A stretch of DNA of 64,000 nt from JBBAGC01 sp964491265 (GCA_964491265.1 CAZBFP010000001.1:186001-250000); one strand, 5' to 3'; numbered from the stretch's first letter, positions 1 to 8,975 are shown. Translations and numbers: made by a program. Notes: generated by a model from the sequence alone, not told the origin.

Positions 1-2556
1 AAGGAGTTTATATGCCGCTCATGTGATAATTACTGCCCCATCAGAATTCTCAAAGTGAATGATCATCACTACATGTTCGGCGGAAGATGCAACAAGTATG
101 CTAATTCCAGGAAGAAAGCTGAAATTAACGAAACTGAAGTTTTTAATTATATTGAAAAACGTGATGAGCTCATGTTTAAAGAATGCGCGCCCCCTGCGGA
201 GCAATTCATAAAAAAGAAAGAGTACAGGGTGGGGATACCGAAAGGATTTTCCGTATACACCCTTTGGCCCCTTTACTCATGGTTTTTCCACACCCTTGGT
301 ATTGAGGCAAAACTTTCAGACTCAATAGACCCTGAAGGTATCACACGGGTTGAGAGCGCCTACTGTTTCCCCGCGGAAATAGTCCATGGCGCAATGAAGT
401 CTGTAATTAAAGACGGGGCCGATTTTATTTTCATACCCCACTTCCGGGACATGCCATCCTACGAAAAGGATGTACACGCCAACTTCTGCCCCATTACCCA
501 GAGCCTCCCCTATTACATGAAAAAGGCATTTCCTGAAATAGATGAAACGCGGATTCTTGCCCCGGTAATCAGTTTCAAATACGGGATGGAGAAAGCTCTG
601 GAAGGCTTCCTCTCTATGAGCGGCCAGCTCGGTGTAACAGAAAAGGAGATAGAGGTGGCGTTCCATACTGCCTGCAAAAAGCAGGAGGACTTTTTTAAGC
701 GGTACCGGTACATGGGAGCTGAAGCGCTGAAAAAAGCCAGGAAAGCAGATCACCCTGTAATTGCTCTTCTGGGTAGACCCTACAATGCATTTACAAAAGA
801 CGCGAACATGGGTATCCCGAAAAAATTTACAAGCAGAGGCTATTCAATTATCCCCTATGACATGCTCCCATATGAGGATGCACAGATTTATGACAACATG
901 TACTGGTACTACGGCCAGCAGGATATGAGGGCGGCATCTTTTCTGAAAAATGAGGATAATATTTTTATAACATTTATTTCCAATTTCTCCTGCGCGCCTG
1001 ATTCATTTATGCTCCACTATGTTAAATGGCTCATGGGGACAAAACCATTTCTTATTCTTGAGCTGGACTCACATTCTGCAGATGCGGGTATCGACACCAG
1101 GATAGAAGCCTTTCTTGATATAATCGAAGGATACAGGACAAAATATTCAGGAGCGGATGAGGAGAGGTACGATAACGGACTCCGGTTTATTAACAGTAAA
1201 CGTGAACCGATACATATCTTTGATTCTGCAAATAACAGGAGGATAGAAATATTCGGCAACCCTAAAGTTAAACTTCTGCTGGCAAATATGGGGCGCCTCT
1301 CCAGTGAACTCCTTGCAGCATCCCTGCGCGGTATTGACATAAACGCTGAAGCAATGCCCCTGCCCGACATATACACACTCCAGGCTGCGCGAAGCTACAT
1401 GTCAGGAAAAGAGTGCCTCCCGTCGCAGCTGGTACTCGGCAGCGCCTTAAAATACTTCCAGTCCGGTAAATACAGAAAGGATGAAAAATATCTCCTCTTT
1501 GTTCCATCAACAACAGGGCCCTGCAGAACCGGGCAGTACTATATATTCTACGAAAACCTTTTCCGGGATCTTAAACTGGAAAACGTTACTGTTATCACCC
1601 TGGATTCGGAAAACTCCTATAATGAACTGGGTCCCGGTTTTTCCAGAAACGCCTGGTGGGGAATTATAATTGCAGACTACATGAAAGATATTGAAACATC
1701 TCTACGCACCTGTGCCCTGGACCCGGCTGCAGCTATCGCCAAATACGATGAGCTGTGGCACGAACTTGTTGAAATTGCAGAGAGCGATATTAAAAATGTC
1801 GTGCCTGCGCTGGAAAGAATAGCAGCGGAAATTTCCAAAATACCTTTGAAGCAGAATGTAAAAGATACACCCAAGGTTCTGGTTGTGGGTGAAATATATG
1901 TAAGGCGTGATGACTTTGCAGTTGATGAGCTTATAAGACTAATGAGCCGGAAAGGGATTATAGGGAAGGTTTCGGGAATAAGCGAATGGATCTACTATAC
2001 CGATTATGTGCGGAAAAATGAGATAATGAAAAAATACAGACTCCTCCCATGGTACAGAAGATATTTTTCAAAGGAGATGAAAGATATTATTCTATGGAAC
2101 CTGGAGGAAAAATGGAAGCACCGTGTGGAGAAACAGGTAAAGGATGCCCTTTCCTCAACAGGGCTTATCCCTGACACACCTCATGACATGACAGAGATCA
2201 TGGATAACTCCCAGAAACATTTTGTATCGCGTGAACTCGATTCAGAGATTTCCATTTCAAGCGGTGTGGCTTCAACAGCAATGATGAGGGATTATTCAGG
2301 AATAATTAATATTTCACCCTTTGCATGCCTTATAGGGCGGGTAATAGAAGGCCTTATAACACCATGGAGCAGGGAGAGAAATTATCCTGTAATGTCTGTA
2401 GAAATTGACGGGGCAGTACTACCGCCGAATATTATAAGCAAACTGGAAATATTTATGCTCAATGTACTCAGATTCAGGCAGAACCCGGAAGACAATGATC
2501 TTATTGAAGTAAATGAATCAGCAGATGAATCAATGTGCAGAAGGATAATCAGATAG
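1..2556 (+). CDS. 2-hydroxyacyl-CoA dehydratase activator-like protein (DUF2229/HGD-D type), 5' end missing
   Basis: The reading frame is already open at base 1 and encodes a cysteine-rich start (CRSCDNYC, about residues 5-12, then GGRC near 24-27), so the gene begins left of the window; the GTG at 55 is not the real start. About 851 codons are present. Family hallmarks are GRPYN near residue 258, KECLP near 470 and GPCRTGQY near 506, followed by a C-terminal part with SGVAST and SPFACLIGR. In this family (COG3580/COG3581-like) full proteins usually carry BcrAD/BadFG-type ATPase domains upstream, then DUF2229, then a dehydratase D-component-like region. Characterised relatives activate or resemble oxygen-sensitive 2-hydroxyacyl-CoA dehydratases through Fe-S clusters, which fits an anaerobe, but the substrate of this stand-alone type is not established. 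The family call is firm; the function is inferred. Confidence 0.85.
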   Translation, partial: KEFICRSCDNYCPIRILKVNDHHYMFGGRCNKYANSRKKAEINETEVFNYIEKRDELMFKECAPPAEQFIKKKEYRVGIPKGFSVYTLWPLYSWFFHTLGIEAKLSDSIDPEGITRVESAYCFPAEIVHGAMKSVIKDGADFIFIPHFRDMPSYEKDVHANFCPITQSLPYYMKKAFPEIDETRILAPVISFKYGMEKALEGFLSMSGQLGVTEKEIEVAFHTACKKQEDFFKRYRYMGAEALKKARKADHPVIALLGRPYNAFTKDANMGIPKKFTSRGYSIIPYDMLPYEDAQIYDNMYWYYGQQDMRAASFLKNEDNIFITFISNFSCAPDSFMLHYVKWLMGTKPFLILELDSHSADAGIDTRIEAFLDIIEGYRTKYSGADEERYDNGLRFINSKREPIHIFDSANNRRIEIFGNPKVKLLLANMGRLSSELLAASLRGIDINAEAMPLPDIYTLQAARSYMSGKECLPSQLVLGSALKYFQSGKYRKDEKYLLFVPSTTGPCRTGQYYIFYENLFRDLKLENVTVITLDSENSYNELGPGFSRNAWWGIIIADYMKDIETSLRTCALDPAAAIAKYDELWHELVEIAESDIKNVVPALERIAAEISKIPLKQNVKDTPKVLVVGEIYVRRDDFAVDELIRLMSRKGIIGKVSGISEWIYYTDYVRKNEIMKKYRLLPWYRRYFSKEMKDIILWNLEEKWKHRVEKQVKDALSSTGLIPDTPHDMTEIMDNSQKHFVSRELDSEISISSGVASTAMMRDYSGIINISPFACLIGRVIEGLITPWSRERNYPVMSVEIDGAVLPPNIISKLEIFMLNVLRFRQNPEDNDLIEVNESADESMCRRIIR

Positions 2557-2562
2557 AGATAA

Positions 2563-2590
2563 AATTCCCGGCACGAATCTGTCGGGAATT
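2563..2590. terminator. Inverted repeat after the activator-like gene
   Basis: AATTCCCG at 2563-2570 is the exact reverse complement of CGGGAATT at 2583-2590, with a 12-nt loop. It starts 7 bp after the stop codon. No strong T-run follows, so it is only a possible terminator between the plus-strand gene and the convergent FecR gene. Confidence 0.4.
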
Positions 2591-2634
2591 ACTGCTTAAT
2601 ATACTGAGATATGCCCTGATGAGATTGCCGAAGT

Positions 2635-3666
2635 TTACTTCTCCTCCTCGTCAATACTATCCTTTTTAAAATCCTTGACCCCTCTGAGAATCCTCTCTCT
2701 GTCCGCCTTATATTTTTCCATAATTTTATTATAGGCTTCCTGATACTGCTCTTTCACCTTCTGAATTTCCTGATAATTTTTAAGCTGCTGCTCTTTCACT
2801 TTATTAGATTTTTCAGCAGCTTCCTGAAATTTTGCGTAAATATCATCCCCTTTAAAATCATCCATAAGGCTGCGCACATTCATATTTGAAGCCTCAGACA
2901 GCATAAGATAAGCTGTGGTTTCCGCTTGAGCCTTCTCCACTTTTTTGCCTGATGCTTTAAGGTCATTTTCTGATTCTATACCCTCAACTTCGTTTCCTAT
3001 GGCATTTATAGCAGTGCTGTTTTTACCGCTCTCCTGCTCAAACCTGTCCATATACTGGTTATACTTTTCTGCCTGCTTATCAGCCTTTGTTTCAAGATCA
3101 CTGTTTCTTCCGCTCTCCCATGAATCAGCCTTAATCTGTCCCCTCTTTGAAACAGGTTTTCCAGCCACCTCAGATTCTACAGAATTTCCCGGCCTCAGCT
3201 TTACTGAGCCGTAAAAATTCTCAATATCAAGAGCGCCCTGGCTGAGGCTTGTCATGGAATCACCGCCCCTGCTTACAGCAACATCAAACTCGGTGCCTCT
3301 CACAGAACAGACAGTTGTTGGTGTATAAAATTTATATTCACCCTTCTGAAGCCTTTCAAACTTACCCTTAACCTGCCCTGATATTATTGAAACCTCACTT
3401 GAATCCTTAATATTGGCGCTGCCGATTTTCACCACAGTATCACCCTGAACTGTGATTTTACTGTTATTGGGATATGACAGCTCAACCATGGCGCCTTTCC
3501 CTGTTTTTATAATATCACCATTCCCCACAGCATCCCCCACTTTTAAGGAGGTCACCTTCCCCCCTCTCTCCATTTTAACATCACCAAGGAAAAAAGAGAC
3601 TTTCATGGAATAGGCATAGATTGGTAATAAAATTATTAATAAAAGTGCTGATATTCTTATTTTCAT
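2635..3666 (-). CDS. Secreted FecR-domain protein with C-terminal coiled coil
   Basis: 343 residues. It has an N-terminal signal peptide (basic MKIR, then a hydrophobic stretch to about residue 20). The next part matches the FecR domain seen in many periplasmic proteins: FLGDVK, VGDAVGNGDIIKTG and PNNSKITVQGDT, then CSVRGTEFDVAV near residues 122-133. Residues from about 195 to the end are very rich in Lys, Glu and Gln and should form long helices or coiled coil. Classic FecR relays signals to a sigma factor, but this protein lacks a transmembrane anti-sigma segment and has no sigma gene nearby, so it is more likely a structural or scaffolding envelope protein. It lies 77 bp downstream of the M14 carboxypeptidase gene on the same strand and may be co-transcribed with it. 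Confidence 0.8.
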   Translation of the reverse strand: MKIRISALLLIILLPIYAYSMKVSFFLGDVKMERGGKVTSLKVGDAVGNGDIIKTGKGAMVELSYPNNSKITVQGDTVVKIGSANIKDSSEVSIISGQVKGKFERLQKGEYKFYTPTTVCSVRGTEFDVAVSRGGDSMTSLSQGALDIENFYGSVKLRPGNSVESEVAGKPVSKRGQIKADSWESGRNSDLETKADKQAEKYNQYMDRFEQESGKNSTAINAIGNEVEGIESENDLKASGKKVEKAQAETTAYLMLSEASNMNVRSLMDDFKGDDIYAKFQEAAEKSNKVKEQQLKNYQEIQKVKEQYQEAYNKIMEKYKADRERILRGVKDFKKDSIDEEEK

Positions 3667-3743
3667 TTTAATAACTCCGGAATTGATTTGGAATAAATAT
3701 AAAATATCAGCGGGATAATTACAACAATTTTTATAAAAGTTTA

Positions 3744-4967
3744 TTATGGTGTTAATTCAATATTTTCTAATATACCATAATCCGAATCAGGAACTGTTAC
3801 ATTTATACTCTCTGCAGTATAACCGGTTTTTTCAAAGGAGAGAGTATAATTCCCCGGGAGGAGAATTCTGTGGTAATATCCCTCTGCATCTGTCCGTACA
3901 ATAATATCACCGGCAGAGAGTAACCCGGCAACATGGGTCAGTTTAATCTCCACCCCAGTAACCCCTGCACCGGCATGAGTCACTCTACCGTAAACACCCT
4001 GCCCACCCTTTTTAATGTAGGCAATAATAGAATCCCTGTTGTAATTGAAAACCTGCTCAACCCCCTCTATTGTCATGGGGCTTCGCTTTGCCACCTCAAC
4101 GGTGAGATCAAGGCAACCTGTTTCAAGATAGCTCCAGTCCTGCAGAGAACCTGAAATAACATACCAGTTCCCCCCATTAATGATCCCGTTTTCCAGACGC
4201 AAGGGATCAAAAAGGTCCGGGTTATCCAGAAAAGTTCCTGCCATGGAATAAGCAAAAGCAAATTCCCTTACAAGGTTATTCTCTGCGGGCACAATTCCAT
4301 CTTCAATTTCACTGACATAATCAAAGGGAATATTAACAAGCACAGCTCCTGAATGGAATGTGAGCGACAGATGAAAATTCTCTCCATTTTCTCCAATAGA
4401 AAAATCGCGCAGAGCTTGAGATTCAGGTTCGGAAAAGGGGCCTGTACCGTATCCGTAGCCGGAAACCCATGTAGAAGAAAAATTTCTGTTAAGATCAACT
4501 CCATTATCATTTCGCCTCCCTGCAACAGCAAGGCCGTCAGGGTTTAGCACAGGAATTACTGCTATGTATCGGGAATCAACAAGGCTTTTTATATCACTGT
4601 CAGTATCATAGTTTTCCACAAGATACCTGATAAAATAGACCATAAGCTCAGCGGAAATAATTTCCGATCCATGAATCCCGCCGGTAAGGCGTATCCTCGG
4701 TTTAGTGCCCGGCTCCACCGGATCACCGGAAATAATTATAGCCTTAATCTCCCTGCCGCTTACGCTTCGTCCGATTGTTTCAATGCGGGTAATAGCCGAA
4801 TTCAGGGCGTACATCTCATCAAGAAATTCATTTATCTCTTCAGGGGAATGATAAAACTCCGGGATTACATAACCGCCCGGCTCCTCCCTGTGGCCGCCGG
4901 AGCAAGAAAGGGCTGCAATTATCAGAAAAGCAGTTAATATTTTAAACATGTATTTCATATGGTACAA
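3744..4967 (-). CDS. M14-family zinc carboxypeptidase lipoprotein
   Basis: 407 residues. The N-terminus has a lipoprotein signal ending in AALSC (Cys22), so the enzyme should be anchored to an envelope membrane. The zinc motif HGSE in GGIHGSEIISAEL, the LNRNF substrate-binding loop, the third zinc ligand in LTFHSG, the WYVISGSLQDW segment and the catalytic Glu in DLTVEVA are all present and in order, which is the carboxypeptidase D/M-like subgroup of M14. From about residue 320 a carboxypeptidase-regulatory-like beta-sandwich follows (GVYGRVTHAGAGVTGVEI ... TDAEGYYHRILLPGNYTL). It probably trims C-terminal residues from peptides outside the inner membrane. All catalytic residues appear intact. 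The next in-frame ATG (codon 4) is an alternative start. Confidence 0.92.
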   Translation of the reverse strand: MYHMKYMFKILTAFLIIAALSCSGGHREEPGGYVIPEFYHSPEEINEFLDEMYALNSAITRIETIGRSVSGREIKAIIISGDPVEPGTKPRIRLTGGIHGSEIISAELMVYFIRYLVENYDTDSDIKSLVDSRYIAVIPVLNPDGLAVAGRRNDNGVDLNRNFSSTWVSGYGYGTGPFSEPESQALRDFSIGENGENFHLSLTFHSGAVLVNIPFDYVSEIEDGIVPAENNLVREFAFAYSMAGTFLDNPDLFDPLRLENGIINGGNWYVISGSLQDWSYLETGCLDLTVEVAKRSPMTIEGVEQVFNYNRDSIIAYIKKGGQGVYGRVTHAGAGVTGVEIKLTHVAGLLSAGDIIVRTDAEGYYHRILLPGNYTLSFEKTGYTAESINVTVPDSDYGILENIELTP

Positions 4968-5034
4968 TGTCTATAATCGGCGGGTGTAATTCAATTAAAA
5001 AATGAAGGGGGGCATGCATGCTGCCAAATTCAAT

Positions 5035-5352
5035 TTAAAGCTGCAACATCTCCCGTAAAACGCGGTTTATTTCTGTAATTTCCTCATCTGAAAATACACC
5101 AATTTTCCCCGCAACAAGATCCTTGATTAATGTAGCTAATTTTGAAAGTTTTAATACTGAGTCTTTCTTAAGACCATTTGTACCATTTCTTTTTAAAGAG
5201 ATATCACCGATAGATTTTACTGCTAAAACACCTGTTATAAAAGCAACGATCAGATAATTCCCCGAATCAAAAAGAACCACTGCAGGACGCAATTTACTCC
5301 CTGACAAATCAGTAAAAGGGAATTTAATCAGCACAACGTCTCCTTTTATCAT
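5035..5352 (-). CDS. Type II toxin, PemK/MazF family
   Basis: 105 residues beginning GDVVLIKFPFTDLSGSKLRP, the typical opening of PemK/MazF endoribonucleases, which cleave mRNA at short sequences and arrest growth. The conserved early strand (PAVVL) and the GDISLKRNG segment fit the family. Its ATG overlaps the stop codon of the upstream small gene (ATGA), the usual translational coupling of an antitoxin-toxin pair. Part of this gene and its partner is repeated as a decayed copy near 7.6 kb. Confidence 0.87.
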   Translation of the reverse strand: MIKGDVVLIKFPFTDLSGSKLRPAVVLFDSGNYLIVAFITGVLAVKSIGDISLKRNGTNGLKKDSVLKLSKLATLIKDLVAGKIGVFSDEEITEINRVLREMLQL

Positions 5353-5576
5353 TCTGCCGGCTCTTTAATGTCATCATAAGTATAAAGTTCCTCTTCATCT
5401 TCAAGAAAATCAAAACTCCCTGATTCAGCTGAAAGACGCGTCATCTCTTCCGCTAATACAGCATCTTCATTTTTATTATATAAGTATTCTATATAATCCA
5501 GAGCTTCTTCTATTTTGTTTTCCGGTAATATTTTTAAATATTTTATTGTCTTATCTATAACCTGTTGGCGTTCCAT
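5349..5576 (-). CDS. Antitoxin partner of the PemK/MazF-type toxin
   Basis: 75 residues: a basic, helical N-terminal half (MERQQVIDKTIKYLK) and a very acidic tail (FLEDEEELYTYDDIKEPAE). A DNA-binding-like head and an acidic toxin-neutralising tail is the usual antitoxin layout, and the N-terminal part resembles DUF2281-type antitoxins. It lies immediately 5' of the toxin with a 4-nt overlap and has its own promoter (5606-5634) and a GAAGG ribosome-binding site. Identification rests mainly on position and charge pattern. Confidence 0.75.
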   Translation of the reverse strand: MERQQVIDKTIKYLKILPENKIEEALDYIEYLYNKNEDAVLAEEMTRLSAESGSFDFLEDEEELYTYDDIKEPAE

Positions 5577-5605
5577 AAAATAACCTTCTTTTATATAATT
5601 AATTA

Positions 5606-5634
5606 TTAATACAGCTTCAGCGGCTCTTTGTCAA
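5606..5634 (-). promoter_or_regulatory. Sigma70-type promoter of the PemK/MazF module
   Basis: Read on the minus strand: TTGACA (5629-5634), a 17-bp spacer, then TATTAA (5606-5611), about 30 bp upstream of the antitoxin start. The sequence around the -35 box recurs upstream of the HEPN/MNT pair near 10.5 kb and of hicB near 16.2 kb. Confidence 0.75.
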
Positions 5635-5931
5635 TCAGTATCCACCAGATTCGGATGATTAATTTGCAAGGACAGGCAGAATATCTGCTGGTGCATCATC
5701 ACCCATGCTTTATTAATATTTATAACCATAAACCCTTTTAATCAATATATAATCTTTTCATTGACACAGCGGTTTATTTAATGTTATTTTTGTAACATGA
5801 TATTTCCTTAAACAATATATCACTAAATCAGAATTAACTTTAGAAGTTCCCACGGGTATATGTTTATAAAAAACTTTAGTAACGAAACGTTTTATATTTG
5901 AGTCCGGCAAATATATTTTAAGGAGCTGCTA
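5635..5931. other. Intergenic region between the TA module and the HDOD gene
   Basis: AT-rich. A possible plus-strand promoter starts with TTGACA at 5761-5766 and a weak TTATTT/TATTTT 17-18 bp later, about 145 bp before the HDOD gene. The ribosome-binding site AAGGAG is at 5921-5926. I see no gene or other structure here. Confidence 0.4.
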
Positions 5932-6783
5932 ATGTTCAGACCACGCGACATACTTGACGGGATAAATTCTCTCCCCACTCTTCCGGAAGCAGTTACAAAG
6001 CTTTCAGAACTTGTAAAAAATGAACATGCTACAGCTGAAGAATTTGAGCAGGCTGTTCTGCTCGACCCTGTGCTTACTGTAAATATGATACGGGCCTCAA
6101 ACACGATTAATCCCGGCAGCAGCGAACCGATAACCACTGTTCGTGAGGCAGTGGAGCTTATCGGGATGCAGCGCCTCTTTGAAGTGGCGGTCGGTTCCTC
6201 ACTGCGACGCACACTTCCGGCGCGTATTCCGGGCTACGGCATTACTGCGCAGAAGTTCTGGATACACTGCATAGCTGCAGCTACTATTGCAGATGCCCTG
6301 GCAAAAAAACTTGACCTCCCCTCTGCTGACACGGCTTTCACTTCCGGGATGCTCCATGACATAGGGCAGCTTGTTATAGGGGATTTTCTTGCTGTAACCA
6401 TGCCTGAAGCAAACTGGTGGACTTTCGATTCCCCTGAAAAGGAGCGTAAACTTCTCGGCTCCAACCATTGCGATGTGGGGAGTGAAATAGCCTTAAGATG
6501 GAATCTGCCGAAAATTGTAATCGACAGCTGCCGCTGGCACCACGAACTTCCGGAAATCCCGGATAATTGCGATGCTGACATGATTATTGTTATGCATGCG
6601 GCAGATGCCCTGGCATACATGACAGGTTTCCCCGGGGTCGGCTATGTGGGTGAGGAGCTTCATGAGCTCGCTCCCTCAAGACTGGGTATAAGCGCTGAGG
6701 AGCTTCTTGATATAGCAAAGAGCGTAAAACATATTATAGGGAAGAATGCGATTGCAACAGGAATGGGGAAGCAGGTGGAATAA
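5932..6783 (+). CDS. HDOD-domain signalling protein
   Basis: 283 residues. The opening INSLPTLPEAVTKLSELV, then LLDPVLTVNMIRASN and TTVREAVELIGMQRLFEVAVG, is a clear HDOD domain, the HD-phosphohydrolase relative found in bacterial signalling proteins. The later segment still contains MLHDIGQLV and CRWHHELPE, so some HD-like histidines and aspartates remain, although most HDOD proteins are thought to lack hydrolase activity. There is no receiver, GGDEF or EAL domain. HDOD proteins often act in motility, stress or second-messenger networks. It is a single-gene unit with a good Shine-Dalgarno (AAGGAG) and stands alone between accessory TA modules. Confidence 0.87.
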   Translation: MFRPRDILDGINSLPTLPEAVTKLSELVKNEHATAEEFEQAVLLDPVLTVNMIRASNTINPGSSEPITTVREAVELIGMQRLFEVAVGSSLRRTLPARIPGYGITAQKFWIHCIAAATIADALAKKLDLPSADTAFTSGMLHDIGQLVIGDFLAVTMPEANWWTFDSPEKERKLLGSNHCDVGSEIALRWNLPKIVIDSCRWHHELPEIPDNCDADMIIVMHAADALAYMTGFPGVGYVGEELHELAPSRLGISAEELLDIAKSVKHIIGKNAIATGMGKQVE

Positions 6784-7030
6784 AATTTTACCGCAAAGGG
6801 GGGGGGTAACACTTCAATCCCTCACTTAAAGTCTCTTCTCCAGGATTCATTTAAAAATTCAATTGTTCGAGTAACAGAGGTTTTTTCGACGAAAAAATTT
6901 TATTGCTTTTTTCACAGATTATCCTATTTTTTACTTAGGATCTATCCTCAATGCAGGTTATTGATTCGATATTAACAAAATAAGAAATGAAAATATTTCC
7001 TAATCGAAAAGTAAACCAGGCGGTTTAATT

Positions 7031-7231
7031 ATGCAAATTACAATTACTAAAGAAGAACTCTATGCCATGATTAAAGACGCAGTACGGGAAGTTATCGGGG
7101 AAAAGGAAATTACCAATATTCTTCATTCTTTTCCGGAAATAACCGATTTAGAAATGAATGAAATTACCGAAAAATACGGATCACCTGATCAATATACCGA
7201 TGTTGCATTTTCTGAGACTATCGATTTATGA
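7031..7231 (+). CDS. Small antitoxin-like protein paired with a RelE-type toxin remnant
   Basis: 66 residues, helical and acidic (KEELYAMIKDAVREVIGEKEI), with no recognisable DNA-binding motif. It overlaps the start of the RelE-like gene by 4 nt (ATGA), and an AGGCGG ribosome-binding site precedes the ATG. It is called an antitoxin from position and size only. The toxin it would neutralise is frameshifted, so this gene may be a surviving orphan. Confidence 0.65.
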   Translation: MQITITKEELYAMIKDAVREVIGEKEITNILHSFPEITDLEMNEITEKYGSPDQYTDVAFSETIDL

Positions 7232-7498
7232 GCTGGAGAGTAAACTATTCATCACAAGCGGCTAAATTCATTCAAAAAAATCCGCCACATGCGGGGGGTG
7301 TCAAAGAGTGCCTGAAACTATTTATTAAAAAACTTTCCGGTGAAACAGTTCCGCTTGATATTAAAAAAATGAAAGGCACATGGCAGGATTCTTTTCGGGT
7401 CAGAAAAGGTGATATCAGAATTATATTATCTAATAATTGAAAATGAAAAAATTATCCATATAAAAGTTATCGACTTCAGAGGGGACGTTTACAAATAA
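7228..7498 (+). pseudogene. RelE/ParE-family toxin with a frameshift near its 3' end
   Basis: The first 70 codons encode SWRVNYSSQAAKFIQKNPP ... IKKMKGTWQDSFRVRKGDIRIIL, typical of RelE-family ribosome-dependent mRNA interferases, then stop at 7438. Shifting frame by one base near 7432 restores the usual family ending, IENEKIIHIKVIDFRGDVYK, with a stop at 7496-7498. The simplest reading is a one-base insertion in the AATAATTG stretch that removed the last strand of the toxin. Loss of this C-terminal part should inactivate it, though a sequencing error cannot be excluded. Confidence 0.75.
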
Positions 7499-7555
7499 CA
7501 CCCTCTATACAGTTTTTATACTGCTTTTTCACGAATCTGTGCTTACTCGCATTAC

Positions 7556-7772
7556 CCGAATCAAAAAGAACCACCGCGGGACGCAATTTACTCCCTGACA
7601 AATCGGTAAAAGGAAATTTAATCAGCACAACGTCTCCTTTTATCATTCTGCCGGCTCTTTAATATCAGCAAGAGTATAAAGTTCCTCTTCATCTTTAAGA
7701 AAAATCAAAACTCTCTGATTCAGCAGAAAGGCGGACAATCCCTTCTGTTAATATACTATCTTCATTTTTATT
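7556..7772 (-). pseudogene. Decayed partial copy of the PemK/MazF antitoxin-toxin module
   Basis: Bases 7556-7772 match 5262-5477 almost base for base: the first part of the toxin gene, the ATGA junction and the second half of the antitoxin gene. The copy has an extra A in the run at about 7710-7715 that shifts the antitoxin frame, lacks the 5' half of the antitoxin and the 3' two thirds of the toxin, and ends against unrelated sequence on both sides. It is a partial duplication of the module 2.3 kb away, in the same orientation. Confidence 0.85.
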
Positions 7773-8605
7773 CTTCCTTTTTTATTATCGTTCTATAATT
7801 CAAAAGTGGCCTCCTACTCGGCGTCTTTCTACCATCATCATCTTCAGTATATAGTGCCATGGTGCTTGTATTTATATAGGTTGGTGTATTTGGATGGTTC
7901 GTGTCATTTACATGAAGAATAGTGTTTCCATTGCTATCTATAGACGCACCTGTTATATTCATATTGTGAGCTCTACTATTTGTATTATTCGGATTTTTAT
8001 CATAACGAATATTTACTGTTCCACCATTATCTAACGCCTCAATTATTGTGTTATTTTAGTTGCTTCAACTCGTGATGTCTCATCATTGCGATTAACAAGC
8101 GTCAAAGGTCCTACTTTAGCATTATTATTCACACCGGCAACTGTTGCCACTGCCTGAGCTAACTTATCATAATCATCAACCCCATAGGTTCCCCAGTTTA
8201 CTCCTATTGCTTTATTATCCTTGGCCAAATCATATACTTGTTTAATTTGTTCGGGTGTTAATTCAATATCAAGAGCTTTTGCAACGCCACCCACCGTTGA
8301 AAGGAATACACATCCGCTGGTTTCGCCAGGCATACCATATTTTGCAAGTTGGTTTTGATCCAGGATTGCAGTATTATTCTTGTCAATTATTGCCTTTCCG
8401 TCCCAGCCGGTTTCTTTTAATATTCTCCTTGTCTCTTCAGATGTCCTTGCAAGCAGCTCCTCAAAAGCCTTTGCTGCTCTTTCAATCTCTTCCTGCCTGG
8501 CCTTCTCTGCCTCTTCAGCCTTCACTTCCTCATCAGACTTAAACCCTTTATCATCAAGATAGTTGCCGGTCTTTTCTATAAGCTCACCGGCATCATTGTA
8601 TATCT
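7768..8605 (-). pseudogene. Displaced polymorphic-toxin C-terminal cassette with papain/C39-like signature, frameshifted
   Basis: On the minus strand the open frame begins just after a TAG at about 8602 with YNDAGELIEKTGNYLDDKGF, a linker that also occurs in the 13-14 kb cassette. No usual start codon precedes this linker, so the 5' end is truncated. A charged helical stretch (EEAEKARQEEIERAAKAFEEL) leads to a domain with a candidate nucleophile in SGCVFLS. The frame stops at 8043; the next frame continues directly as IIEALDNGGTVNIRYDKNPN and SRAHNMNITGA, then ILHVNDTNHPNTP, ending at 7768. The Cys ... His ... Asp/Asn order resembles papain-like or C39-like peptidases. One base change near 8043 split the gene, and no immunity-like gene follows. 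Peptidase activity is inferred. Confidence 0.65.
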
Positions 8606-8663
8606 ATATTAAAAAAATCACTTATTCTTTATTTCACCAACAATACCATCAATCGTATTATTT

Positions 8664-8975
8664 TTATTTTTCCGGATTAAATATTTTTTCTTTTTTCTCA
8701 ACAAGTTGAGCTCCATGATAAATAGCCGCTATCTCAATGACTTCTCTTTTTATTCTGTAAATTATCCGGTAATTTTTATATATTCTCTCTCTTATTTTCT
8801 CATCCATATATTCAGGAACGACTCTTCCCGCTAAAGGATTATCATTAATTAATTCTATTGTTTCAAATATCTTTTTCGCAACCATCTGCGCATATCTTTT
8901 TGAATCGTTCGAAATATATTCAAAAATAGACTCCAGATTATCTGCTGCTTTTGGTGACCATATTATTTTAGCCAT
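8664..8975 (-). CDS. RelE/ParE-family toxin
   Basis: 103 residues. IIWSPKAADNLESIFEYIS, RYAQMVAKKIFETIELI, NDNPLAGRVVPEY and RERIYKNYRIIYRI form the standard ParE/RelE superfamily pattern of two helices then a beta-sheet. ParE members poison DNA gyrase and RelE members cut mRNA; the ParE-like N-terminus favours the former but this is not certain. Its start overlaps the 3' end of the upstream antitoxin-like gene by 13 bp. The gene appears intact. Confidence 0.88.
   Translation of the reverse strand: MAKIIWSPKAADNLESIFEYISNDSKRYAQMVAKKIFETIELINDNPLAGRVVPEYMDEKIRERIYKNYRIIYRIKREVIEIAAIYHGAQLVEKKEKIFNPEK

Noticed and set aside
55..57. GTG as the start of the first gene
   Set aside because: The frame is open upstream to base 1 and encodes a conserved-looking CRSCDNYC motif, so the gene extends beyond the window.
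7768..8605. Programmed frameshift joining the two parts of the toxin cassette
   Set aside because: No slippery heptamer or stimulatory structure is seen around ACACAATAATTG, and the locus has other decay (missing 5' end, no partner), so mutation is simpler.
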